From Phanerochaete sordida (lineage: Eukaryota; Basidiomycota; Agaricomycetes; Polyporales; Phanerochaetaceae), in assembly GCA_019973155.2 (NCBI GenBank), contig BPQB01000002.1, forward strand, positions 1,302,001-1,366,000: a stretch of 64,000 nt of DNA. The letters run 5' to 3'. A model generated the notes under the pieces. It made no database searches and was not told where the DNA came from. It saw only the letters and a list, made by a program, of their open reading frames with translations. Within the stretch, counting starts at the first letter, position 1; each line of letters starts with the position of its first letter. The position numbers and the translations under genes are program-made. Shown here one piece after another: positions 11,806-23,289 of this stretch.

Positions 11806-14691
11806 TCACCACTCAGGTCTACCTCTGATGGTAGCCTGATTATACCACCAATCCTTTACCCTCAGGTCGCGATCAATGTCCGCTTTCAGTGCTTGTATCA
11901 CTGTTCTATACCTTTCCATGTCGAATGGCTCGCGACTACTCCACGCATGAACCGCCTCTTGAACTGGAGCCGCCCAATCCTCCAGATCACCACTCGACCT
12001 GACGTACTCCAATAGAAACTGACGGATATCTTTTGCCCTGTGCGTCGGAGCTCTGGTCACGCGTCCCATCAGATAATCCCGACATAAGGAGGTGTATGCG
12101 AAGAACTTGAGGTATTCGCCTGGAATAGAGAGCCATGGTATTGGCGATCGAGGGCCGCCTGGGCTTCCGTTGCTTGAATCCGCATGATCGCTCTGTCGAT
12201 ACCAGTATCAGCGACAGTGCTAGGCATATCACATGACTACTGTACCTGTATGGCACGCAGGCAGAGGTCTTGGAATGCCCCATAGGTCAAATTTCCGAGA
12301 AACGGCCCGGGGCCATCTCGGCCAAAAACATAAAGCAACTTCTCCATTCTTAACATTATAGGCATTCGAGAGCTCCCGACCAGGGCGGCCAAATCCGCCT
12401 GTAGTTCCGGAGTCCATGTGGCGCACTGGATGTGACGGCGCAACTCCCAAAAGACAAACGCAACGAAGAGGTGGACGTGGCCGTCTTCAATTTTGGCGTG
12501 AGCAACGGAATAAAGACTTGTCATGGTCTCGAGTGTGAAGGTCGCGAGGGATGCGGAGACAAGGCCTGCATGCCCTTCTCCCTCGTCGATTTGATACAGC
12601 TGGTTGGTGCAGCGTGCAGGGTTGCACAGAAACTCGCCGAACGAAGCGTGTAGGGCAGTCACTTCGTTGCCCCATTGGTAGCGCAACACGGCGCGAAGGC
12701 GGGATAACATGCTGACAATCGTCTCCTCTGATAGTTTGCGGATCGGCGGTGTGACAGCTCCCGACAGCCTGCGTTGGATAACAGACGTTTCGCATAGGTT
12801 ACTCCCCAAAATTGCGGCATACGGAATGACGCATTGGCGTTGGGTTAATGTGATGATGTGCAGCAATGCGAGTAGGTGAGCATGGATGTAAGGCGATTTG
12901 CGCAGCTGGTCCGGAGGAAATGCGGATTCTAGGATTTGGAGATAAAGGGAATCCACGGATGATACGCCATCTCGTTTGCTTGATAGCGCAAGTCGGAAAC
13001 CTTCCTCAGGATAGTCACAGTACGTATCCAGAAATCTGACAAGGGTTTGAGCGTAGATGAACAATCCATTAGCTTGCCCGACAAGCGCGCCAAGCTGGCG
13101 TGGGTGATCTCGCACGAAGGGGGCGTACGAGCGTATCTTGGGCACCGTCGTCCTCAGATAGAGTTCAACATCTTCGTACGACTCGGCCGCGTCGCCCATG
13201 TCCTCTTGCCAGACGACATCAGAACCCTCGTTCGACTCGAATGTATGCAAGATTTGGGGTTCCGGCCGCGAGGCAGCGAAGACGTACAGCCAGGGCAACC
13301 TGCGGACCAACGCAAAAAGGCGGGTGAGCGCCTCGCAGACGAGGTTCTGCTCAGCGCACTCGTCCAATCCGTCGATGACGATGACTACGCGTGCATTCCG
13401 GCCCATCGATGCCGGCAATGTCGTGGGAAGGGTGCCGAGGAGAATATCAAAGGCGAACCCCACTTGCTGTTGACCACCTAGTAGGACGTATTTGCTCGCA
13501 GCGCTCGAGATGTAGGTGCAAAGGGCAGGGTGGCAAGATGCAAGCTGACGTGCGATGGTGGGGGCAAGCAGCAAGGCAGAGGCTTTGTCTCCATTGCCGC
13601 GGACAAAAAAGAAAGATGCGCCAAGGAAGACGGGACCAGAGAGCGCAAACTTCTTGTCGAAGATGTATCTGCAGAGGCGATGGGCGACGGCGGATTTCCC
13701 CATTCCTGCCCCGGCCGTCAACAGACAGAATTGCTTAGGGTAATACTCAGGGAAGCGCCCTTCCAGCCATGAATGGAGCTTTTTCATCAAGTCCTTCCGA
13801 GTCCCGTCGACGAAACCACTCTTGAGGTAGTCTACGGCACGATATCCAGCGTCGGCCCATGCCAGCTGGGAAATAATTCTCTGCTCATCTGCAAGCCGCT
13901 CAGTCCGACTTCCAGCAGCATATACTACCAGGACAACGCACCTGAGTTCTTCAGAAGACGCTTGATATCCTGTATCCCTTGATCGATCGCGCGATGGCTG
14001 TCAAGCTAGCAAGCAATTGCAGGGATTGGCCATATTGATCGGCTAGAGAGCACCACATACTTACCTGAAACGCATCTATCGCAGTCGCTAGTCTTCTTTG
14101 CATGCTCTTGAGAGTGTCGTTGTTTCGCGATCCACGTACTACGCCCTGCAAAAATCCCTGCAGGCCGCCCTTGCTAACGAGAGTGTCTGCGAGTTCCTGG
14201 AGCTCGTCAAAAGTCCTAAGCTATTCTCAGTGCCTTTCGACAAATAACATGCGAAATATGCGCTCGTACCTGACCAAATTTTGCATCGCGCGCAGGAAGT
14301 CTGGAGAGTGGGCGACATCTTCCATCGCTCTTCTTCGATCTTCTTCATCCCCAGCGTCCACCTCTTCAGAACGCTTAGCCTTCGCTGCGGTCGCTCCAAT
14401 TGTCGAAGCCAGGAGCCGTACTGTCTCCAGGAATTTCTCGCGCTGCTCTTCGTTCGCTCGAGCAACCTGACGATGGGCAAAGTTCGCAGAAATGAGCACT
14501 ACAATACTTAGAGAAGGCGATACACCGACTTTGACTTTCTTGACAACACCAGACAGTGCCTTTGGGATCAAATCCAGGCCGGGCACAGGAGTGAGGCCAA
14601 GGCCGACTTCGAGCGCGTCCAGCACAGGGCCCGCCACATCCAAGGCAGTGTCCAATGCTCGCCTCCCGTTTCTGCGACGTTCCGGTAACAT
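11806..14691 (-). CDS. NACHT/STAND NTPase, NLR-like protein (copy A)
   Basis: Exons, in transcript order: 14691-14530, 14466-14270, 14215-14065, 14005-13942, 13888-12246 and 12192-11806, giving 867 residues (888 if the in-frame intron 14467-14529 is kept). The N terminus is a helical domain (ALDVAGPVLDALEVGLGLTP, then VARANEEQREKFLETVRLL) like those of Agaricomycete STAND proteins; a link to HeLo/MLKL-type bundles is possible but unproven. The NTPase follows with Walker A (TAGAGMGKSAVA) and Walker B (VVIVIDGLDEC), then an arginine-containing FAASRPEP segment and a winged-helix/helical region. There are no WD40, ankyrin or TPR repeats; the protein ends in a short helical tail. Fungal STAND proteins act in heterokaryon incompatibility and innate immunity. 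A close paralogue (copy B) lies 42.6 kb away in the same orientation with the same intron positions. Confidence 0.85.
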
Positions 14692-15436
14692 GACTGGTAG
14701 ATGACTTAGCAGAGTGTTGTGGGGAGGGGGAGACCAATATCTCTGCGATGAGAGCGCAGTGCGTGTGAGAATGAAACATATGTTGGCGGTGCAGAAACTG
14801 TATACGCATGGAAGCCCTATGCATGGAAGCTACAAACATGGGACTGTACGCGTCTACCTCAAGCGCTCTGCAGGATTACGGTCGGCGTACACGCTGCTGC
14901 TGCTCGCCACCACATACGAAGGCGACGAGCAGTAGCAACTGCCGATGAAAATGGCGCGGGAAGCGCCTCAGTGGCGCCGTACGCGTGTACATTACCTTGC
15001 GCTCACTGCTCCGGGCCTTCCAGCTCGCTGTGAGATATATCAACCTGCGAATGCCAGGTAAGTACAGCAAGTTTCCTTTACAGAATATCAGGACAGTTCG
15101 TCTAAGTATCCTCCCCCAACGTACTTACTTCGGATGGGGACGGCTAGCTTGGACTGCAATTTTTATTCACCTTTGCCCTGCCGATCTTCGTAATTTCGTG
15201 AAATTATTCTTCGAATCCAGACGGGTGGTGCTGAGTCAATGCTCAAGTTCAAGTGGATGGCTAGAAGCGGACGCATACGTGTTTACACGCAAGACGCGTC
15301 CGCCCGGAGGAGAAGCGCCTGTGCCGCGCGAGCAAAGCTGGCACCACTCCAGCGCCCGCCTCTCAGCTCCCCACCTCAACCTCTCTCCTGGCCGTGACAC
15401 ACTCCTCCGCCAGCCTCGCCCTCCTCCTCGTCCAAA
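14692..15436. other. divergent intergenic region, STAND copy A / PHO88
   Basis: The two flanking genes diverge, so this 745 nt stretch holds both promoters. The right end is pyrimidine-rich (15360-15430), fitting the PHO88 leader. No coding region is supported. Confidence 0.45.
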
Positions 15437-16345
15437 ATGAACGCAGCAACCTCGAATCTCGTCATCTCCATCGGTGCCATGCAAGGTTCGCCGGTCATAT
15501 GACCTTGTCCTCTGCCAGCGAAGTGTTTCTTACCACGGTCCTGGTTTCATTCATACTCCAGTGGCACGCAAAATCCCCTTTGACGACCCGCAGGTGCTCA
15601 ACTACGTCCGGGTTGCGTATGTTGTCGTCCAGCTCGCCGTCCTGGGAGTGTACTACTTCATCACTTCCAAGGTACGTCCCTTGCGCAGTCACACTCTGTT
15701 CACAAGTGTTCTTACCGGACTCGCTGGCACAGATTAAGGCTAAGAACGACCAGACCGTCCTCAAGTATGGTATGTCCGTTCGTCTCCGCAATGCTGGTTT
15801 CCTTCTGACGTACTCGCGTGCTCAGTTGAGGCGGCCAACCCCATGGTACGCTCAACAGTCCGAACATCAGTGTAGCTCTCGTCTCACGGATGACATCGCA
15901 GACGAAGGAGCCAGGAAAGCTGGTGACAACCACCAACCGGGACTACGACCTTACCGAAGTGAGCAAGGCCATGCGTGGTGTTTGGATTGGTATTGCCATG
16001 ATGGCCTTCCTCCACGGCTACATGAAGTGAGCTGGTGCCGCCCTGTCCCTTCGGCCGGTGCTAAAGCCCATCTTCAGGTACACCCAGCCATTGTTCATCC
16101 AGTCCCTCATGGGTCTGAAGAACCTGTACGACTCCAAGCTCGTGACCATCTACATCATGGGCAAGCCCGCCGAAGGCGACCTCAAGCGTCCCTTCAAGGG
16201 TGCAGGCGGCCTGCTTGGTGGTGAGTACCATCAGACCATGATGCGGTTACAGGCTTTTGAACACTCTGTAGGTGGCTCCGAGCCCCAGACCGACAAGGCC
16301 GCCATTGAGGAGGCCGAGAAGAGGATAGGCAAGAAGGACGACTAA
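15437..16345 (+). CDS. PHO88: PHO88/SND3 endoplasmic reticulum membrane protein
   Basis: Exons 15437-15485, 15562-15671, 15733-15769, 15826-15845, 15902-16026, 16078-16220 and 16272-16345 give 185 residues, the family's usual length. Family landmarks are VARKIPFDDPQVLNYVRVAY, the membrane segment VVQLAVLGVYYFIT, KAKNDQTVLKYVEAANPM, TVTNRDYDL-like TTTNRDYDLTEV, a second hydrophobic segment ending in MAFLHGYMKYTQPL, and a lysine-rich tail. Yeast Pho88/Snd3 was found through phosphate uptake and later assigned to SRP-independent protein targeting to the ER. Exon 4 is only 20 nt. Identification is confident; which of the two roles dominates here cannot be told from sequence. Confidence 0.93.
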
Positions 16346-16680
16346 GCATCCTCTCGTCCTTTTGGATGTCCATACGCTATTTATCTGTTGTGTGCTCGCT
16401 TTGGAGCCTTGGAGTGGATAGAGGCGGAGCACCTATTTTACTGTTCTGATTAGGAGACGGACACCATGCCAGTAGTGACATTGGATGGAGGTCGTTGGTT
16501 CAAAATGCACATTTACCCCTTGTTCCATGTCAGTTGAGTCAATGAGCGAGCAGAGTGCTTGTGTTCGCTCGTGAGCCGTCCGAAGCCCTTCTACTCACGT
16601 CGACTGCGGTGTACGCGTGCGCGCTGGATATTACGAGCTTCCGCGGAGACGCTGAGCATGCATCTCTCACTCACGCCTCG
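16346..16680. other. intergenic PHO88 / VPS34
   Basis: PHO88 3' UTR and VPS34 promoter, both on +. No independent gene is seen. An open frame continues upstream of the chosen VPS34 start to about 16555, but that extension does not look like family sequence. Confidence 0.45.
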
Positions 16681-19600
16681 ATGAACATGGACAAGGACAG
16701 CCGCGATGACTTCACTTTCGCCAAGCTAAGCGACCTCAAGCTTCCAGTGACGTTCAGGATGTATGTACGCATGTCGTCGGGCATCGGCGTGCTCTGACGG
16801 GTGTAGTTCTCAGCTAGAAGGCTTCCGGCGACCACATGCGTTTACCGAGTTGCTAGAGAAGCCTGAGCTGAGGTTTCACGGCGTGCAACAGTCTCCGTAC
16901 ACACCCATTCTCATCGATGCGTGTGCCCGTGACTAATGCCGACGGTAGAGCACTCTCAGACCTATATGTGACATGTCAATTGGTCGCGGATAACAAGCCC
17001 CTCACGATACCCTTCCGGACATCATTCAAAGCTTTCACGAAAGACTACACGTACGCTCACGCGCCTTATTATGTCAATGCTCAACTCATGGTGTTCTGCA
17101 GATGGAACGAATGGATCACATTCCCTATACGATATTGCGACCTCCCGCTGAACTCTCAGGTCACATTCACCGTTTGGGACATCGCGGGCCCGCGTGCAGC
17201 AGCACCTGTCGGTGGCTCTACCTTCCGTCTGTTTGGGAAGAAATGGTACGATACGGGCTGCCTTGTCTCGCGCGCGTGTGCTCACGGATGTCTGTCGAGA
17301 CTGCAGGAGTCTGCGTCGGGGGAAGCATCGCCTGTACCTGTGGCCGGGCCGCGAGGCCGACGGCGCGAACGAGAGCAGCACGCCGAGCAAGATGGGAACG
17401 CGAGACGAAATGGGGAGACTCGAGAAGGTAGGCAACCCCGCTGGACGCCCTGACAAATGGGCTGCGCTTACGACAGAACACCGTGCAGCTCGTGAAGAAA
17501 TACGAGCGCGGCGACCTGCCCAAGTCGGATTGGCTGGACACCATGGCGTTCCGGCGCATGGAAGAGATCCACGCCGTACGTTCCTCCGTCCTCTGCTTCG
17601 GTGACGCCTTGGGCTGACGAACGCGCGCCCACGCAGTCCGAGACCGGCAAGTCTGAGAATCTCTTCCTCTACATCGACCTGCCGCGGTTCGACTTTCCCG
17701 TTATTTTCTCCGAGACCGTGAGTGCCGTGTCCATGCGCGTGTAGCTCTTGTTCATCCGCCGACGGTTTGCCCAGGACTCGGCGAGCGCGAGTACGTCCGC
17801 GACGCCGGTCATTCCCGCGCCGCCCGTGACTGCCACCGTCCCGTCTGCGCTCGCCGCGGACGCGTACCTATGGGCCATCGTCGACCCGGACGTCGCAAAG
17901 GAGAACCCGGTCGAGGACAAGCACCGCCGCCTTGTGCGCAGCCACCGGAGCAGCCCGTACGACCGCGAGCTGAAGCCAAACGCGAAGATCCGCGACGAGC
18001 TCAACGTGCGCAGTTTGCATGTCCGCGAGTCGTACGATGCTGACAGCGGCTGCAGGAGCTTCTCAACTATGCGCCGAGCCAGCCGCTGACCTCGGAGGAG
18101 AAGGACCTCATCTGGAAGTTCCGGTTCTATCTCACGCGGGACAAGCGTGGTCTCACCAAGTTCTTGAAGTCTGTCACCTGGCGGGACCCCGCGGAGGTGA
18201 AGCAGGCCGTCGAGGAGCTTCTCCCGCAGTGGACCGAGATCGATATTGACGACGCACTCGAGCTTCTCGGGCCCAATACCGTGGATTCGCGCGTGCGAGC
18301 GTATGCGGTTAAACAGCTAAGCAGGGCAGACGATGATGTGAGCGACCTGAGCGGCACCACTAGTGGTCATCGATGCTGACACTGCTACAGGAATTACTCT
18401 TGTATTTGCTGCAGCTCGTGCAAGCCCTCAAGTTTGAAAGCACCGCTAGCGACCAGCGTTCTGCGCGTTCCATCTCAAGTGCAATTTCCTACGATGACAG
18501 TGGACTTGCAGACTTTTTGATCGGACGTGCTGTCCGCAACCCACTGCTAGGGAACCGCTTCTACTGGTATCTCATGGTCGAGGTACAGCTTGAGGATAGG
18601 ATCATGGCGAAGATGTACGGTCGCATTGTCTTCAAGTTCATGAGCAAGATCCTTGAGGTATGCTTCACGTGCCTCAAGTGCTGATACAACGCTCATTCTC
18701 TGTGCAGTCAGAGAATGGTTCAGAACGAAGAGACTTGATCAAGCGACAGGGCGAACTTGTCGAGACCCTTGCGAAACGTGCGCGTGAGCTTCGCACGTCG
18801 AAAGACCCGAGACCAAAGAAGATCGAGAAGCTGCGCGCCTTCCTCGCCGACTCGAAGCACGGCCTGTCGTCAATGGCGCCGCTGCCGCTGCCGCTAAACG
18901 CCAAGGTCGAGATCACGGGCATCCAGCCGGAGAGGTCGTCCGTGTTCAAGTCGAACATGTTCCCGATGCTGCTGTACTTTCAAATGGCGGACGGGGGCGA
19001 ATACCCGATCATCTTTAAGGACGGCGACGACATGCGCCAGGACCAACTCGTCATCCAGATCTTCACGCTCATGGACCGCCTCCTCCGCAAGGAGAACCTC
19101 GACCTCAAAGTCAGCCCGTACGACGTTCTCGCCACCGGCCCCACGCAGGGCATGGCGCAGTTCATACCGAGCAAGACGATCGCCGCCATCGTGAGCGAGA
19201 ATGGGACGCTGCTGAACTACTTGCGGGCGCACCATCCTGACGAGGGTAGCGTTGGGACGTACGGTGTTGAGCCTGGAGTGATCGACACCTTCGTGAGGAG
19301 CTGTGGTGAGTGTCGGTCGTCAGCATACGTCCTGGTCACATCCTGACGGAGAAATAGCTGGGTATTGTGTGATGACTTACTTGCTCGGAGTCGGAGACCG
19401 CCATCTCGATAACCTGCTGTTGGCCCCAGACGGCCATTTCTTCCACGGTAAGACGTTGTTTTCGTCCTGTCATCACGAGCGAAGTTGACAGCTTCGACTA
19501 CAGTTGACTTCGGGTATATCCTCGGACGCGATCCGAAGCCACTTGCGCCTCCGGTGAAAGTGTGCAAGGAGATGGTCGACGCGATGGGCGGCGTGCAGTC

Positions 19601-19877
19601 CGTGCACTATGCGCGGTTCAAGAACTTCTGCTTCACGGCGTTCACGATCCTCCGAAAGAGCGCGAACCTCATCCTGAACTTGGTCACGCTCATGGTCGAC
19701 GCCAACATCCCGCACATCAAGCACCGCGACGTGCACGAGCAGGTCCTCGGCAAATTCTGTCTCGAGATGACCGAGGAGCAGGCGATCGAGCATTTCGAGA
19801 AGCTGCTGAACGACATCTCGCCGTTCACGGTCGTGCTCGACAGGATGCACGACTGGGCACAGTACTGGAGGAGTTGA
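16681..19877 (+). CDS. VPS34: class III phosphatidylinositol 3-kinase VPS34
   Basis: Thirteen exons: 16681-16760, 16807-16896, 16949-17050, 17102-17245, 17307-17427, 17489-17575, 17637-17717, 17775-18005, 18056-18337, 18391-18657, 18708-19305, 19358-19447 and 19504-19877, giving 848 residues. Order of domains: PI3K-type C2 (about 1-230, with [17 protein letters not shown] and WNEWITFPI), helical/PIK domain (about 315-490, [15 protein letters not shown]), and lipid kinase (about 560-848). The kinase has the catalytic loop [12 protein letters not shown], the activation loop [14 protein letters not shown], and the C-terminal helix ending WAQYWRS, needed for membrane activity in the family. It makes PI3P on endosomes and autophagosomes in complex with VPS15 and Beclin/Atg6. 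The start could also be the second Met, six bases downstream. Confidence 0.96.
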
Positions 19878-20066
19878 GGCGCATATACCCGGCCTCATGT
19901 AGATATACTTGTGGTGTAGGATGCATTGGACGTCGCTCGTGATACACCCCATGATTTTGGAGAGAAACAGCGTTAAATAGATATCTATGCTAGATCGAAA
20001 CAGACAGCATACAGAACACCATTCAACAAAGTACACGACAAGATCGAACACACATGCAAGAACAGA

Positions 20067-23001
20067 TCAAACAACAGCCCGCTGTGTCCGTAGTGCGCGC
20101 TGCCTCTCTTCAGCTCCTTGTACATATCCGATGCCCATGTATACTGGCGAGCCCGCGCCGCCACCGCGCGCCAAGAAGCCGCCCTCCATGTCCTTGCGAC
20201 CGACCGCGGCCAGAACCCCATGTTCCGTGCCATCCGGGTCGTCCTCGTCCCAGAGCTGGTTCCCGGCGCGCCGGATCTCCGCATCCAGTGTGCGCCGCCT
20301 GCGCTCGTGTGGCGAAGGCAGAGAGCCATCCGCCACGTCCTCCTCTTCAGCACGAGGTGCGTGTCTTGACGGTGGACGGGACGGCGGGCGAGACGGTGGG
20401 CGAGATGTTGGACGAGACGGTGGCTGTGATGTACGTTCCACAGGCTTCTGCGATTTTTTCTTCACGACCAGCGGAGCGACAGGCGCCGCGGTTGGTGCGG
20501 GCGCGCGCCGCTCGGGCTGGTCGGCCTGCGTTGCGTCGCGGGGGAAGGGCACCGGCTGTATGCGCAGCTGCCCGCGCGACCGGCCAGGCGGCTTGGGCTT
20601 CTTCGCTACGATGGCGGGCATGGGTGAGCTCGGCGGACGCTTCGAGAAGGCGTCGTCTGGGGAGTGGCGGCGGGAAGGCGGACGGCGCGGTGTGGGGTTC
20701 TCATGACGAGGCGTGGGGCTCCGCGAGCGGCGCACAGGGGACGCGTGCTCGTAGTCGTGCTCGGGGACGTCGATAATCTCAGGTAGGCTCTTGTCTACGT
20801 CGGGAGTGTCGATAATCGAGCGGGACTGCGACTTCTGCTTCTTGAAGCGGCGCGGCGGAGTAGGAGGCCGGCGAGGGGGAGTGGGTGGCTCGTCGTCGTG
20901 GGCCGCGTCGTCGTTCTCGTTATCCGAGCACAACGAAGGGGTAGTGAGATCGGTATCGGTCGTAGTGATGGAGGGCCATGTCCGGTTAGCTTGAGAGAAT
21001 AGGCTGTTCGTGGAAAAGTTGGACGTCGATGGGATCGACGACGTGCTTGCGTCTGATAGAGTGAGCGAGCCCTCTGTCGCGACGCGCTTGAAGGCAGCAC
21101 CTAAAGCACACAAGTGTCAGACGCAATATAATATTTCCAAAACGCATATACTCACCGGAGTCATCAGCAGCGGAGAGATTGGCATTGGACCACTTGCGTT
21201 TCAGAACATTCGGCACATACGACTCTGAGAGCGACTTGCGCCTCGCAAGCCGCTGCATGATTTCGCTGGCCTGCTCCAAATTGTTCACAGTATGAATGGT
21301 ACTTTTCCGAGCAGTGTCGGAGCTGAGCGGCGGAGCCATGTCTCTGTTGACCTTCTTCAGCTTCGCGCTCTTGACTTCCGTCAGGAACGCCTGCATCTTT
21401 TCCGAGGGCATGTTAACAGATGGACGGCCCGTCATTTGCGCCTTGATCGTGGATCTCGAGGGTGGTCTCGCGAGTGGCGCATTTATCGGGTTGATAGGCG
21501 CTTCTGTCGGGGGAGCCTGTTTTCTGAGCGCAGCCCTCGCCGCGGCAAGGAACGACTCGGTGGAAGCGGTCGAGAAGGCAGATTTCTGACGTTTGATGCT
21601 CGCAACGGTCACCACTTGGGGATCACGACGCGTAGAAGGCGGCGGCGGAGGCGGTGGTGGGGGTGGTGGGGGAGGCGCATCTGGTACCGCCCGAGTTGTC
21701 TGTGACTCTGCGAGCTGAGGGCGGGCTCAGTTCGCGCGCACAAGCTATTGTTCGACCAACACAGACATACCTGCTTCTTCAACGCCATAAGTTCGGCTTC
21801 GAGTTCCATTATCCGTGCCTTATCCCGTTCCCGCTCTTCCATTATGATGGTCGTCTCCGGGTCCTCTCCTCTGTCCTGCTCTTTCCTCCACTGTTCCTCG
21901 TGCACTTCAAGTAGCTCCTTCTCCTTCCCTCGCACACGGAGCACCTTGGAGTTGTCCTCTTCGTACGCCTCCTCCGGCTCTCTTGCCCTCTGTTTCCCCT
22001 TGGCTTTAGCGGACATTACGCCCACAGGAGCCACAGGGGCCTCTGGGCCTACAGGGCTCTGGATTAACAGCCGCTTGGGAGGAGCCGTACGTGTAGGGAT
22101 AGGAGTGTCGGGTATAGGCGACGAACGCGGAGAAACAGCAAAATCTTCAAGGAACCGCCTGGCATCCTCGGTGTTGGAAGTGATGCGCTCCAGCTGCGCG
22201 GGCGTGTACCCCGTCGGCAAGAAGGGGTTGTCGCCGTCGTCGCGCTCGAACGCCTGAGGATACGACTGCTCCTCCACAGGCTCCTCGGCCTCTTCTGCGA
22301 TTTCCGACATGGCCGGTGCAGCCGGGAGGCCGAGCTTGGCCTCGTCGTGACGGGGCGTAAAGTGCACCTGGCGGCCTTCAACCTTGTGCGCCGCAGGCGT
22401 CGGCTCGAGCGACGGCGAGCGCGGGAAGAGCGAGCCGGGCATCGTCACGCCACCCCTGCGTTTTCGCGCGTTGAGGGTCGACGGCGGCGGCTGCGTGGTG
22501 CGTTCTTCAGACGGCGGTGCCACGACGACCTCGGGGAGTTGCTGTTGCTGGCGCGCCTGCGGCTGTGTCTCGGCGGCGGGTCGCGCGCGGGGCTGCTGGA
22601 CGGTGGTGCTCCTGGACTGCTCGGCGAGCGGCTCCTCGCTGGCCCGCTCGTCGAGTGCGAGCGTGGGGCCGGTGTGCGTGCGCCCACGCTGCTTGGTCCC
22701 TTGTGCTTCGGACGGGCCCTCTCGCGTCGACAGCGTCCTCTTTCTCTTTCCCGGTACACCGCCATTGCGTGCGTCTGCATCTAGTTTAAGGCGTGACGAC
22801 GATGCGCGTGGCACGGGCTGCAAGTGCACGGTATATGCGTTCAACATTGGGCGCGTGCTAAAACCTGTGCGGGCTGACCTTGGCTGGCGGGTCGCTGCCC
22901 GTGGCGGTCGCGACAAACGACTCGATCTCGCGCGAGACGAAGCTGAAGACATTGGAGAGCAGGCCCGAGGGCGGGTGCTGGGGCGGGTCGTGCTGGGTCA
23001 T
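20067..23001 (-). CDS. disordered protein with polyproline run and WH2-like motif
   Basis: Exons, in transcript order: 23001-22879, 22817-21771, 21714-21156 and 21100-20067, giving 920 residues. It is mostly low-complexity and charged. Landmarks: an N-terminal amphipathic stretch (GLLSNVFSFVSREIESFVA), a coiled coil (about residues 330-390, rich in E, K and R), then an uninterrupted run of 13 prolines and, about 90 residues on, MQAFLTEVKSAKLKKVNRD, which resembles an actin-binding WH2 motif. S/T/P-rich repeats of SRPP follow, with a G-rich end. Polyproline followed by WH2 is seen in actin nucleators and verprolins, so a cytoskeletal role is a reasonable but unproven inference. No named family is recognised. 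It converges with VPS34, 189 nt apart. Confidence 0.75.
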
Positions 23002-23289
23002 GGCGGGGGAGCAGGACGGTGACTGTTCGCGGTAAGCATGTATTCGGATGGATCGTTCCCACGGTCAAGTTGATAAAACCGCGTCGCGTCTCTGGCGCCT
23101 ATCCGTGGTACATTATGCTTCCGCGCGACGCGCGTAGAGAGCGCGAATACAAGGCCAGTATCACATTGCGTATATAACAGACATGTAGCGATATAGATAG
23201 AGTCCGTGAGAGCATGACAGAGACAGGAGAAACGGGAAGAATAAGTAATCGTCGCGATGTACATTTTGGTCTTCATGTCTGCTCGTCGA

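Noticed and set aside
12246..13888. STAND copy A as a pseudogene
   Set aside because: All exon phases join without a stop, the exon sum is a multiple of three and Walker motifs are intact, so it is called as a functional-looking gene.
20367..20425. Possible minisatellite (repeated GACGGTGGGCGA-like units)
   Set aside because: It is explained by the SRPP codon repeats within the coding exon 20067-21100.
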